In this document: positions 34,833 to 43,322 of the stretch, piece after piece
How positions within the stretch are numbered: the first letter of the stretch is position 1
How the letters are laid out: each line of letters starts with the position of its first letter
Assembly (NCBI RefSeq): GCF_040892545.1
Contig: NZ_CP156079.1
Span: 4,747,501-4,811,500 of the forward strand
Length of the DNA stretch: 64,000 nucleotides
DNA from: Paracidovorax avenae
GTDB taxonomy: Bacteria > Pseudomonadota > Gammaproteobacteria > Burkholderiales > Burkholderiaceae_C
Direction: 5' to 3'
Translations under genes and position numbers: made by a program
Notes under the pieces: generated by a model
Seen by the model: the letters and a program-made list of their open reading frames with translations, nothing else
The model's database searches: none
Told to the model about the DNA's origin: nothing

Positions 34833-35914
34833 GCGGTGATGGCGTCCTGCACGGCGGGCTTGCGGTACTGGCGGTCGATCCACTCGCGGTAGGCGCCGCT
34901 GGTCACGGCATCCACCCATTCGCCATGCGCGAGGTACCACTCCACGGTCTTGCGGATGCCGGTCTCGAAGGTTTCGGCGGGCTTCCATCCGAGTTCGCGC
35001 TCGATCTTGCGGGCGTCGATGGCATAGCGGCGGTCGTGGCCCGGGCGATCCTTGACGTAGGCGATCTGGCTTTCATAGCGCTCGCCATCGGCACGCGGGC
35101 GCAGCTCGTCGAGCAGGGCGCAGATGGTCTTCACGATCTCGATGTTGGGCTTTTCGTTCCAGCCGCCCACGTTGTAGGTCTCGCCGGGCTTGCCGGCCTG
35201 CAGCACGCGGCGAATGGCGCTGCAGTGGTCGCGCACATAGAGCCAGTCGCGGATCTGCATGCCGTCGCCATACACGGGCAGCGGCTTGCCGGCCAGTGCG
35301 TTGACGATCATCAGTGGGATCAGCTTCTCGGGGAAGTGGAAGGGGCCGTAGTTGTTGCTGCAATTGGTGGTCAGCACCGGCAGGCCGTAGGTGTGGTGCC
35401 AGGCCCGGACGAGGTGATCACTGGCGGCCTTGCTGGCGGAGTACGGGCTGTTGGGCTCGTAGGAATGGGTTTCGGCGAAGGCCGGGGCCTCGGGCGCCAG
35501 GGTGCCGTAGACCTCGTCGGTGGAGACATGCAGGAACCGGAACGCGGCGCGCTCATCCCCGGGCAGGGACTGCCAGTACTCGCGGACGGCTTCGAGCAGG
35601 CGGAAGGTGCCGACCACGTTGGTCTGGATGAAGTCTTCCGGGCCGTGGATGGAGCGGTCCACATGCGATTCGGCCGCGAAATTCACGATGGCACGCGGCC
35701 GGTGCTCGGTCAGCAGCCGGGAGAGAAGCTCCCGGTCGCCGATGTCCCCCTGGACGAACAGGTGGCGCGCGTCGCCCTGCAGCGAGGCGAGGTTCTGCAG
35801 GTTGCCTGCGTAGGTGAGCTTGTCGAGGTTGACGACGGGCTCATCGCCGCAGGCCAGCCAGTCGAGGACGAAGTTGGCGCCGATGAAACCCGCGCCGCCG
35901 GTGACCAGAATCAT
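34829..35914 (-). CDS. rfbB: dTDP-glucose 4,6-dehydratase
   Basis: This 361-residue RmlB extended SDR is the second step of dTDP-rhamnose synthesis. It contains [19 protein letters not shown], the TDEVYGTL active-site strand, [15 protein letters not shown] (YxxxK), and [18 protein letters not shown]. The start was set at 35914; codons further upstream do not match RmlB. It is the first gene of the rfbBDAC operon. A promoter-like GATAAT lies about 40 bp upstream. Confidence 0.97.
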   Translation of the reverse strand: MILVTGGAGFIGANFVLDWLACGDEPVVNLDKLTYAGNLQNLASLQGDARHLFVQGDIGDRELLSRLLTEHRPRAIVNFAAESHVDRSIHGPEDFIQTNVVGTFRLLEAVREYWQSLPGDERAAFRFLHVSTDEVYGTLAPEAPAFAETHSYEPNSPYSASKAASDHLVRAWHHTYGLPVLTTNCSNNYGPFHFPEKLIPLMIVNALAGKPLPVYGDGMQIRDWLYVRDHCSAIRRVLQAGKPGETYNVGGWNEKPNIEIVKTICALLDELRPRADGERYESQIAYVKDRPGHDRRYAIDARKIERELGWKPAETFETGIRKTVEWYLAHGEWVDAVTSGAYREWIDRQYRKPAVQDAITA

Positions 35915-35953
35915 GGATCGTTTGAGCAAAGACGCCTTGCGGCCGAACGCGGG

Positions 35954-35985
35954 ATTATCCCATCGCGTTACAAACGGCCGTAACG
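35954..35985 (-). promoter_or_regulatory. Promoter and inverted repeat upstream of rfbB
   Basis: On the minus strand GATAAT (35954-35959) is a good -10 for the rhamnose operon, with a weak TTACGG -35 at 18 bp. An inverted repeat CGTTAC (35966-35971) / GTAACG (35980-35985) with an 8-bp spacer overlaps the -35 and could be an operator. The interpretation rests on spacing only. Confidence 0.4.
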
Positions 35986-36185
35986 AAGCGCACGAGGAGG
36001 GCCGCGTGGGCCGGAGGACGGCGCTTCGCAAGACCCCGCATGATGCACTGCAACAGGACGCGGAGGCTGCGGCAGGGTAGAGTGGAACGGCAAGGAGCGG
36101 GGAACATGGACCGGGTCCGCCGCGCGCTGGCCGGGCAAGAGCACGTCAACAACTATCCCCCGCCCAAGGCACAAGGGAGGCACCG

Positions 36186-36851
36186 ATGGCAAAGAAAGCG
36201 CCGCGGCGTACCGCGGAGCGCATCCTGGAGACAACGCTGGAGCTGTTCAACCGCTTCGGGGAACCCAATGTGTCCACTACGGCCATCTCGGCGGAGCTGC
36301 GCATCAGCCCGGGCAACCTTTACTACCACTATCCAGCCAAGGATGAGCTGGTCACGGCACTTTATGCGCGCTATGAAGCAGAGTTATCCGAACTGCTGGA
36401 GTCGGCCGCCGGGGTGCGCGACGTGGAGGATGCCCGGCTGTTGCTGCATGCGGTGCTCGAGCGCATCTGGCAGTACCGGTTCCTCTACCGGGACCTCAAC
36501 GACCTGATGTCGCGCAACCGGCATGTGGAGACGCATTTCCGGGAACTGCTGGCACGCAAGGCCGGCGCCGTGCGTGCCATGCTGCGGGGCATGGAGCAGG
36601 CGGGATCGCTGCGGTTCGGCCCGAGGGAACTCGACACCGTGGCCGACAATCTCATGGTCGCCGTCACGTACTGGCTGAGCTTCGAATACGTCCGAGATCC
36701 GCGGCACGCGCTGGAGCCCTCCAATGCACAAACCATGCTGCTGCGCGGGGCGCAGCATGTGCTGGGACTGCTGGGGCCCTACCTCGTCGACGACCAGCGC
36801 CTGCATCTCCAGGCCCTGGACGACAGCCACGAGCCGGCCGATGCCACCTGA
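36186..36851 (+). CDS. TetR/AcrR family regulator
   Basis: The 221-residue regulator has an HTH at ~12-60 (VSTTAISAELRISPGNLYYHY) and a ligand-binding C-half. A strong ribosome site (GGGAGG, ~6 bp) precedes the ATG at 36186. The C-half is rich in Arg/Leu helices (YWLSFEYVRDPRHALEPSNA). A TPR-like gene follows 36 bp downstream on the same strand and may be co-transcribed. The ligand and targets are unknown. Confidence 0.9.
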   Translation: MAKKAPRRTAERILETTLELFNRFGEPNVSTTAISAELRISPGNLYYHYPAKDELVTALYARYEAELSELLESAAGVRDVEDARLLLHAVLERIWQYRFLYRDLNDLMSRNRHVETHFRELLARKAGAVRAMLRGMEQAGSLRFGPRELDTVADNLMVAVTYWLSFEYVRDPRHALEPSNAQTMLLRGAQHVLGLLGPYLVDDQRLHLQALDDSHEPADAT

Positions 36852-36887
36852 TGCGCCCCCTTTTTCCGGACGAACGCAGGACATACC

Positions 36888-37661
36888 ATGCCATGGACCC
36901 CCTTCCCCCATGCCGGCGAGTACGCCTTCACGACCGGCGACGTGCTGCGCGAATGGGAACGGCTGCACCGGGGCGATGCGGAGCCCGTACCGCGGGACCC
37001 AGCGGCGCTCGAGGCCTGGACACTGTTCCACTGCGGAAACTTCGAGGAAGCTGCCCGGGTCGGACTGGCGGCCGGTGGGGCCGGCATCACCGCCGCGAAC
37101 AAGGCCACGATCGTCCATGCGATCTACCTCGAGCCCAGCGAAGGCCGCCGGCTCGAGTTGCTCGGCGCGGCAGCACAGCGTGCGCGCGCGCAGGCGGACG
37201 CGGAACCCGGCAATCCGAATGCCTGGTTCTGGCATGCCTACGCACTCGGGCGGTACAGCCAGGGCATCAGCGTGGCCAAGGCGCTGGCGCTCGGCCTCAC
37301 GCGCCAGGTGCGGACGGCGCTGGACCGCACGATCGCGCTGAGCGAACGCCACGCCGATGCGCGCCTGGCCCTGGCCGTATTCCATGCCGAGGTGATCGAC
37401 AAGGTCGGGGAGATGGTGGGCAGCATCACCCACGGCGCGCGCCGCGAGGAAAGCCTGCGCCTCTTCGCGGAGTCCTTTGCCTTGAATCCCCACTCCGTGA
37501 TCGGACGCATCGAACACGCCAACGCGCTCATGATGCTGGACGGAGCGAAGCAGGAAGAACTGGCCACGAAGCTCTACGAGGAGGCGGCGGACACCGAGGC
37601 CGCCGACGCGGCGGAACGGCTGGCCGTGGAGCTGGCGCGGCTGGAGCTTGCCGAAGGCTAG
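36888..37661 (+). CDS. TPR-like alpha-helical protein of unknown function
   Basis: The 257-residue soluble protein lacks a signal peptide. It shows helix pairs resembling tetratricopeptide repeats ([80 protein letters not shown]). There is no catalytic signature. The ending overlaps the convergent coaX 3' end by 4 bp. It lies 36 bp after the TetR gene, so a regulatory link is likely. Confidence 0.8.
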   Translation: MPWTPFPHAGEYAFTTGDVLREWERLHRGDAEPVPRDPAALEAWTLFHCGNFEEAARVGLAAGGAGITAANKATIVHAIYLEPSEGRRLELLGAAAQRARAQADAEPGNPNAWFWHAYALGRYSQGISVAKALALGLTRQVRTALDRTIALSERHADARLALAVFHAEVIDKVGEMVGSITHGARREESLRLFAESFALNPHSVIGRIEHANALMMLDGAKQEELATKLYEEAADTEAADAAERLAVELARLELAEG

Positions 37662-38422
37662 GAGAATCGCTCCGCCGCGATGGCCAGCAATCCCTCGAAG
37701 ATCAGGTTTTCGATGAGATCGAACGGCCGTGTCATGCTGGGCGCCATTTTCCAGCCGGCCCCCCCGGTCATCATGCAGGCGGGCTCTTCGCCGCAGTGCT
37801 GGATGACGTGCTGCACCATGCGCTCGACGGCACCGGCGATGGCGTAGGTGCCGCCGCTGGTGAGCGCATCGCTGGTGTTGGTGGGAAACAGTTTCACTTC
37901 GCCGGTGGGAACATGCAGCCCCGCGGTGCCGGATTCCAGGGCCCGCAGCATGATGCCGTGCCCCGGCAGGATGAGGCCCCCGAGGAAGCGGCCTTCGGCA
38001 TCGATGGCTTCCACGGTCACCGCCGTTCCGACCATCACCACCACCAGGGGCCGCGCAGCGCCCTGCCGCAGCAGCCGATGGCGCGCTCCGATCATGGCCA
38101 CCCAGCGGTCCGAGCCCAGGCGCGTGGGATGGTCATAGCCGTTGACGAGCCCCGCTTCCTGCGCGGAGGGAACGACCCAGTGGGAGGGCACGTCCCACCA
38201 TTCCATCTGCTCCATGACGCGCCGGCGCACGGCATCGCCGGCCACGACGCAGCCGAGCATGCGCGTGGGTGCGGGCAGCCCGGCCCAGGCGCTGTCCGCG
38301 AGGCGCTCGATGTGGTCGAGGAATTCGGCGCCGTGGGCCAGCACGGCGGCGCCCGGCTTGGGAGCGTCATACATCGCCCATTTCAGGCGGGTGTTGCCGA
38401 CGTCGATGGCCAGAAAAGTCAT
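37658..38422 (-). CDS. coaX: Type III pantothenate kinase
   Basis: The 254-residue CoaX phosphorylates pantothenate in the first step of coenzyme A synthesis. It has the ASKHA-type phosphate motif [39 protein letters not shown] and [13 protein letters not shown], a typical type III set. The start at 38422 gives family length. In many relatives birA lies upstream of coaX; here the neighbour is a divergent LysM gene instead. Confidence 0.94.
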   Translation of the reverse strand: MTFLAIDVGNTRLKWAMYDAPKPGAAVLAHGAEFLDHIERLADSAWAGLPAPTRMLGCVVAGDAVRRRVMEQMEWWDVPSHWVVPSAQEAGLVNGYDHPTRLGSDRWVAMIGARHRLLRQGAARPLVVVMVGTAVTVEAIDAEGRFLGGLILPGHGIMLRALESGTAGLHVPTGEVKLFPTNTSDALTSGGTYAIAGAVERMVQHVIQHCGEEPACMMTGGAGWKMAPSMTRPFDLIENLIFEGLLAIAAERFS

Positions 38423-38601
38423 GCGGCGGATTATCACGAGTTTTACAAAGGCGGCTGTTCCGTGCGGCACACCCCGGTCTGTCCGGTCCACGGCCGGGCT
38501 CGGGCCGATGTCCGACAGGGAGCGCTCGCCACCAGGCGCTAAAGTGGTCCGGGTCGGCAACCCGCCGACCGTTCTTTCATCCAGAAAAAAGGAGCAATGC
38601 C

Positions 38602-39093
38602 ATGGGACTTTTCAGCTTCGTCAAGGAAGCCGGGGAAAAGCTGTTCGGGGGCAAGGATGCGCATGCCGCGCCAGCCGCGGCGCCCGCCGCACCGAGCCAG
38701 GAGGAACTCAATGCCACCGCCGGCAAGGCGATCGAGACCTACATCGCCTCCCAGAACCTGGGCGTGCACGATGTGCGGGTGACGTTCGCGGGCCCGGAGG
38801 GCAAGGTGACCGTGCAAGGCGAGGCGCCGACCCAGGCCGCCAAGGAGAAGGTCACGCTGTGCTGCGGCAATGTGTCCGGCGTGACGAGCGTGGACAACCA
38901 GATGGCCGTGCAGGCGTCCGAGCCCGAAGCGCAATACCACGACGTGGTGCGCGGCGACACACTGTCGGCGATTGCCAAGAAGTACTACGGCGATGCCAAC
39001 AAGTACCCGCGCATCTTCGAGGCCAACCAGCCCATGCTGACCCATCCCGACAAGATCTATCCGGGCCAGAAGCTGCGCATTCCGCCCCTGTGA
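38602..39093 (+). CDS. BON and LysM domain protein (Kbp/YgaU-like)
   Basis: The 163-residue protein has a basic start ([17 protein letters not shown]), an Ala/Pro linker, and a BON domain at ~35-100 ([20 protein letters not shown]). A LysM domain follows at ~110-160 ([20 protein letters not shown] ... [11 protein letters not shown]). It matches E. coli YgaU/Kbp, a cytoplasmic K+-binding protein with BON and LysM domains. A ribosome site GGAG stands 9 bp before ATG 38602. No signal peptide is present. Confidence 0.92.
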   Translation: MGLFSFVKEAGEKLFGGKDAHAAPAAAPAAPSQEELNATAGKAIETYIASQNLGVHDVRVTFAGPEGKVTVQGEAPTQAAKEKVTLCCGNVSGVTSVDNQMAVQASEPEAQYHDVVRGDTLSAIAKKYYGDANKYPRIFEANQPMLTHPDKIYPGQKLRIPPL

Positions 39094-39097
39094 CGTG

Positions 39098-39120
39098 TGC
39101 CCCGGCCAGCAGGCCGGGCA
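39098..39120 (+). terminator. Hairpin after the BON-LysM gene
   Basis: TGCCCCGGCC and GGCCGGGCA flank an AGCA loop with one bulged base. It lies 5 bp after the stop codon. No U-run follows, so it may be a weak terminator or 3' stabiliser. Confidence 0.4.
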
Positions 39121-39250
39121 CCGGCGTTGCAGCGGCCGGAATGTGCAGCGGTGATGGCCCTTCGGCGGCCGTTCCCATCATGCCCCCGATGGGGCACATT
39201 TGAGGCAGGCTGGCGGGCGTCGCCAGCCACCCACCGCCCTCGCTCCGACC

Positions 39251-39892
39251 ATGTACCTGCCCGCCGCCTTCGCCGAACCCCGGACATCCGAACAGCACCG
39301 CCTCATCGAAAGCCATCCGCTGGGGGTGCTGGTCACCCAGGGGGCGCAGGGACTGGATGCCAACCATCTCCCGTTCCTGCTGGATGCCGGCAAAGGGCCG
39401 CTCGGCACGCTGGCGGGCCACGTGGCCCGCGCCAATCCGGTATGGACGGAGATGGCGGACGGGAACGAGGTGCTGGTGGTGTTCCGCGGTGCCGAGGGGT
39501 ACATCTCGCCGCAGTGGTATCCCGGCAAGGCCGAGCACCACCGGCACGTGCCCACGTGGAACTACGAAGCCGTCCATGTACATGGCCGCATGACCGTGCG
39601 CGACGACGGCGCATTCGTGCGCGGGGTGGTCGCCCGGCTCACGCGCAGGCATGAAGCCGCCATGGAACGGCCCTGGAAAATGGGTGATGCGCCCGCGGAC
39701 TACCTGGATGCGATGGTGCAGCAGATCGTAGGCATCGAGATCGCCATCACCCGGATGGAAGGCAAGCGCAAGCTCAGCCAGAACCGTGACGACCGCGACT
39801 TTGCCGGTGCGGTGCGGTCGCTGCGCGAACGCGGGCAGGAGGCGCTGGCGGATGCCATGCAGGCGGCATCGCCTGCGCGCGGTCCGCTCTGA
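39251..39892 (+). CDS. PaiB-like FMN-binding negative transcriptional regulator
   Basis: The 213-residue protein matches the PaiB (FMN-binding split barrel) family: MYLPAAFAEP at the start, SHPLGVLVTQG, DANHLPFLLD, LAGHVARANPVW, the signature YISPQWYPGK and VPTWNYEAVHVHG. Proteins of this family bind a flavin and are named after a sporulation/protease regulator of Bacillus. In proteobacteria the function is not established; a flavin-dependent redox role is as likely as regulation. Confidence 0.9.
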   Translation: MYLPAAFAEPRTSEQHRLIESHPLGVLVTQGAQGLDANHLPFLLDAGKGPLGTLAGHVARANPVWTEMADGNEVLVVFRGAEGYISPQWYPGKAEHHRHVPTWNYEAVHVHGRMTVRDDGAFVRGVVARLTRRHEAAMERPWKMGDAPADYLDAMVQQIVGIEIAITRMEGKRKLSQNRDDRDFAGAVRSLRERGQEALADAMQAASPARGPL

Positions 39893-39898
39893 GAGGGA

Positions 39899-40342
39899 TC
39901 AGCCCTGGCGCCAGGGCAGGCCGCGGAAGCGCCAGCCGCCCGTGCGATTGCGGTGCCCCTCGGCATCCGCATCGCCTTCGAAACCTTCGAGAATGTTGTA
40001 GGCCGTGAGCCCCAGTTCGGCCGCGCGGCGGGCCGCCGCCACGGAACGCACTCCGCTGCGGCACAGCAGCACGGCCTGCCCGTCCGGAGGCACGGCGGCA
40101 CGCAGGGCTTCGTCGAAGGCGGGATTGAGCGCCATGCCCGGATAGACCTTCCAGGGAATGGCCACGGCCCCCGGCACGAATCCCACCCAGTCGCGCTCCG
40201 CATCGGTGCGCACATCCACCAGCACGGCCCGGCCGCCCTGCACCCACTGCCATGCGGTCTGGGGAGAGACATCGCCCGCGTAGCCCTCGGCTGGAAGGAC
40301 CTCGGCGGTGGGGGAAAAAGAGGAAGGAGAGGAAGTGGTCAT
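39899..40342 (-). CDS. Rhodanese-like sulfurtransferase domain protein
   Basis: The 147-residue single-domain rhodanese has VLVDVRTDAERDWVGFVPGA and the Cys loop LLCRSGVRSVAAARRA (catalytic Cys in CRSGVRS). It ends with AYNILEGFEGDADAEGHRN. The basic loop suits thiosulfate or persulfide sulfurtransferase activity. The substrate is unknown. It converges on the PaiB-like gene 6 bp away. Confidence 0.9.
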   Translation of the reverse strand: MTTSSPSSFSPTAEVLPAEGYAGDVSPQTAWQWVQGGRAVLVDVRTDAERDWVGFVPGAVAIPWKVYPGMALNPAFDEALRAAVPPDGQAVLLCRSGVRSVAAARRAAELGLTAYNILEGFEGDADAEGHRNRTGGWRFRGLPWRQG

Positions 40343-40388
40343 GCCCGCATTCTGTGCCAGCCGGCCGGGCCGAGGCAATGCGGTGCCT

Positions 40389-41261
40389 TCAGTCCCACTG
40401 CGGCGCGGGATCGTCGCGCAGCCGGTCGCGCAGCGCGGCGTAGTCGGGTACCACGGTCGCCACCGTGTCCCAGAAGCGGGGACTATGGTCCATGTGGCGC
40501 AGGTGCGAGAGTTCGTGGGCGACCACGTAGTCGATGATGGCCGGCCGGTAGTGCAGCAGGCGCCAGTTCAGCCGGATGGAACCGTCGGCGCGCGCGCTGC
40601 CCCAGCGGGTGTGGGCACTCGACAGCCGCAGCGTGCGCCATTGCACGCCCAGCAGCGGCGCGAAATGGTCAAGCCGGGCCGTGAAATGGCGGCGCGCGTC
40701 TCGCATGAGCCAGGCCTGGACGGCGTCGCGCACCTGCGCCGGCGTGGCCGCACGGGGCAGGCCGACATGGAGGGCCAGGGTCCCGTCGGGACCGGGAACC
40801 AGCGCTCCGCCCTGCCCCCGGAAGCCGTGCGCCGGGTCCAGCACGATGGCGACCGGCTCGCCCATGTAGGGCAGCACGGCTCCGTCGCCCCAGGCGATGC
40901 GCGCATCGGCCTGGCGCCGCTGGCGCTCCCGGGCCTCGCCGAGCTTGCGCAGGATCCAGGCGGACTTCTCCCGCACGGACGCATCCACGTTGGCGAGCGA
41001 GACCCATGCGGGTGCGCGCACGGACAGCCCGTCCGCGCCCACGGTGAAGCCGATGGTGCGCCGACGGGACCGCTGCAGCGCGTAGGCGACCAGCACGTCG
41101 CCCAACATCAGTTCGCGGTTCGCCCGGGGGTGGCGGAACTCCATGGGCCCGCGCAGCACGGCGCCGTTTCCGCCCGCTGCGGCCGGATCGGCCACGGCCC
41201 GGGGCGCGGCACCACCGTCCCCGCCGAAGAAATTCAGTGCCAGTTGCACCAGGCGCTGCAT
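40389..41261 (-). CDS. YgjP/DUF45 family metallopeptidase
   Basis: The 290-residue protein has the zinc HExxH-like motif in VVAHELSHLRHMDHSPRFW near the C-terminus. Upstream in the chain are RTIGFTVGADGLSVRAPAWV and RLSSAHTRWGSARADGSIRLN, both typical of the M48-related DUF45 (UTP pyrophosphatase/YgjP) group. It is translationally coupled to plsC by a TGATG overlap at 41261. The substrate is unknown. Confidence 0.9.
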   Translation of the reverse strand: MQRLVQLALNFFGGDGGAAPRAVADPAAAGGNGAVLRGPMEFRHPRANRELMLGDVLVAYALQRSRRRTIGFTVGADGLSVRAPAWVSLANVDASVREKSAWILRKLGEARERQRRQADARIAWGDGAVLPYMGEPVAIVLDPAHGFRGQGGALVPGPDGTLALHVGLPRAATPAQVRDAVQAWLMRDARRHFTARLDHFAPLLGVQWRTLRLSSAHTRWGSARADGSIRLNWRLLHYRPAIIDYVVAHELSHLRHMDHSPRFWDTVATVVPDYAALRDRLRDDPAPQWD

Positions 41262-42016
41262 CACCGGTCCGTGCCGGAGGCTCCGTAGGCTTCCGGATCC
41301 AGGCGCCGCATCTCGCCTTCGATCCAGGCTTCGACCTCGGCCATGAGTTCGTCGGGCTTGCGCCCGATGGAGGGAATGGGACGGCCGACGGAAACATCCA
41401 CGGTGCCCGGGCGCTTGACGAAGGCCTTGCGCGGCCAGACCTTGGCCGAAGTCACGGCCACCGGCACCACGGGCACGCCGGCCTCGATGGCGAGGCGCGT
41501 GCCGCCGCTCTTGTAGTCGCCCTTCTCGCCGCGGGCCGTGCGCGTGCCCTCCGGGAACATGATGACCCAGGTGCCTCGTGCCAGGAGCGCACGGCCCTGC
41601 TGCAACACCTTGACGAAGGCGCGCGCGCGCTGGTTGCGGTCGATGTGGATCATGTCGAGGCTGCCGATGGACCAGCCGAAGAACGGGATCTGCAGCAGCT
41701 CCTTCTTGAACACGTAGGCCAGGGGGCGCGGCATGATCGCCGGCATCAGGAAGGTTTCGTAGGTGGACTGGTGCTTGACCAGCAGCACCACGCCCTGCCC
41801 CGGATCCTGCGGCAGGTGTTCCATGCCGGTGATGCGGGTGCGGATGCCCATGATCACGCGGGCCGCATCGGTGCTGAGCTTGAGCCAGGCACGCGCGATG
41901 CGGTAGCGCACCCGCGTGGGCGCGCCGAACAGCCGTGCCACGAGGATCGCAAGGGTGTAGGGCACCACGGTGAGGGCCATCCAGAGCAGATGGAGAACGG
42001 AGCGGATGAAGGCCAT
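41261..42016 (-). CDS. plsC: 1-acyl-sn-glycerol-3-phosphate acyltransferase
   Basis: The 251-residue membrane acyltransferase converts lysophosphatidate to phosphatidate. The catalytic box reads KHQSTYETF (HX4E rather than HX4D), followed by KELLQIPFFGWSIG, IHIDRNQ, VIMFPEGTRTARGEKG and PVVPVAVTS. One N-terminal helix anchors it. The HX4E form is seen in some betaproteobacterial PlsC proteins, as I recall. A 3' neighbour (DUF45 peptidase) overlaps by one base; gmhB lies 83 bp upstream. Confidence 0.92.
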   Translation of the reverse strand: MAFIRSVLHLLWMALTVVPYTLAILVARLFGAPTRVRYRIARAWLKLSTDAARVIMGIRTRITGMEHLPQDPGQGVVLLVKHQSTYETFLMPAIMPRPLAYVFKKELLQIPFFGWSIGSLDMIHIDRNQRARAFVKVLQQGRALLARGTWVIMFPEGTRTARGEKGDYKSGGTRLAIEAGVPVVPVAVTSAKVWPRKAFVKRPGTVDVSVGRPIPSIGRKPDELMAEVEAWIEGEMRRLDPEAYGASGTDR

Positions 42017-42099
42017 GCGATGGATGGGAGGAAGGAAAGGAAAAATTCAGCGGGAGAGGCTGCTGGGAGCGGTCTGGTGCGCAACGCCGCAGGTACCTG

Positions 42100-42651
42100 T
42101 CAGTCGCTGGCTGGCGGAGGACGCTCGCCCGTGGCCAGGAGCTGGTCCGCGAAATCCGCCAGGCTGGCATGGCGTTGCACGCCGGGCGGCCACGGGCGGC
42201 TGCCTTCGGGCGGATCGCCCACCGCATGGAGCCGTGCGCCGATGGCAGCCCCGGCCCACAGGTGCTCCGGGCAGTTGCCCACCACGAGGATCTCGCTGCC
42301 CTCCACGCCGTATCGCTCGCGGATCTGCTCCATCAGCCCCGGCGCCGGCTTGCGGCAGGCACATCCCTCGTCGGGCGCGTGGGGGCAGTAGAACACCGCC
42401 TCGATGCGGCCGCCGGCGGCGGCCAGCACCCGGTGCATGCGCGCATGGATGGCATTGAGCGCCAGCACGTCGAAAAGGCCGCGGCCCAGGCCAGGCTGGT
42501 TGGTGGCCACGGCCAGGCGCCATCCCGCGTGGGTGAGCCGCGCCACGGCCTCGGGCACGCCCGGCATGGGCACCCATTCCTCTGGCGCGGAGATGAATTC
42601 CTCGCCGGACGCATTGAGCGTGCCGTCGCGGTCGAGAATGGCAAGTTTCAT
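42100..42651 (-). CDS. gmhB: D-glycero-beta-D-manno-heptose 1,7-bisphosphate 7-phosphatase
   Basis: The 183-residue HAD phosphatase has motif I LAILDRDGTLN, then TNQPGLGRGLF, and a zinc loop with conserved Cys/His (CPHAPDEGCACRKPAPGLM). GEP-type motifs end with VGNCPEHLWAGAA. It dephosphorylates heptose 1,7-bisphosphate in LPS core heptose synthesis. The start at 42651 fits family length. It belongs to a run of minus-strand genes from glyQ to the DUF45 peptidase. Confidence 0.92.
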   Translation of the reverse strand: MKLAILDRDGTLNASGEEFISAPEEWVPMPGVPEAVARLTHAGWRLAVATNQPGLGRGLFDVLALNAIHARMHRVLAAAGGRIEAVFYCPHAPDEGCACRKPAPGLMEQIRERYGVEGSEILVVGNCPEHLWAGAAIGARLHAVGDPPEGSRPWPPGVQRHASLADFADQLLATGERPPPASD

Positions 42652-42659
42652 GCGCGCGA

Positions 42660-43316
42660 TTATGGAAGATGCGGCCCGCCGGGCACCGCGCCGCCGGTCG
42701 GCGGCGCGTCCCAGCCGGTGGCGTAGAGGCCGCCGAACCGCCCCCGCGCCCACCGCAGGCGCACGGCCTGCCCCGGCTTCCAGGCAGCGGCGGAGTCATC
42801 GGGCAGGGTGGCCTGCCGCAGCAGGGGCCCTGCAGCGCCGTCGTTTTCCGGCTGCCAGCGCAGCACGACCTGCATCCCGCCCGGGCCGCGCAGGCTGGCC
42901 GGCTGCGGCCGGCTGCCCGCCACGACGACGCTGGCATCCGGCAGGGGCTGCAGCAGCCGGGCGTCCCAGTGCCGCAGCGCCAGGGCCACGGCCCCTCCGG
43001 CACAGGCCAGCACCCATGCGCCGATGGCAACGTGCCGTGCGGCCTGCCGGCCCCGGCGCCGGGCCATCCAGCGCAGCAGCATCCCGGCGAGGGCCACGGC
43101 CGCAGCCCCCATGCCGAGGAAGGCCAGGCCCGCACCGGGCGCCCGCGTGCCGTCGAACGGCGCCAGTGCCCAGACGGCCGGCCCGGGCCAGCGGTCGTCG
43201 TGCCATTGCAGCAGCCAGCGCAGCCCTACGAGCGCCGCGGGCGGTGCGAACAGCCACCACGCGGTGCGGGTCGCGCCATCGGCAGCGCCGCGCACAGGCA
43301 TGGCCGGCTCGCCCAT
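42660..43316 (-). CDS. Predicted membrane protein of unknown function
   Basis: The 218-residue protein has three hydrophobic segments (WWLFAPPAALVGLRWLL; GLAFLGMGAAAVALAGMLLR; HVAIGAWVLACAGGAVALAL). A C-terminal domain of ~100 residues rich in Pro/Arg (MQVVLRWQPEND; RLRWARGRFGGLYATGWD) follows. No family is recognised. It lies between glyS (6 bp upstream) and gmhB (8 bp downstream) and is therefore almost certainly translated from the same message. Confidence 0.75.
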   Translation of the reverse strand: MGEPAMPVRGAADGATRTAWWLFAPPAALVGLRWLLQWHDDRWPGPAVWALAPFDGTRAPGAGLAFLGMGAAAVALAGMLLRWMARRRGRQAARHVAIGAWVLACAGGAVALALRHWDARLLQPLPDASVVVAGSRPQPASLRGPGGMQVVLRWQPENDGAAGPLLRQATLPDDSAAAWKPGQAVRLRWARGRFGGLYATGWDAPPTGGAVPGGPHLP

Positions 43317-43322
43317 GCAGGC

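Noticed and set aside
37658..37661. Suspected frameshift where the TPR-like gene and coaX overlap
   Set aside because: Both proteins end naturally and the overlap is a simple 4-bp convergent stop overlap.
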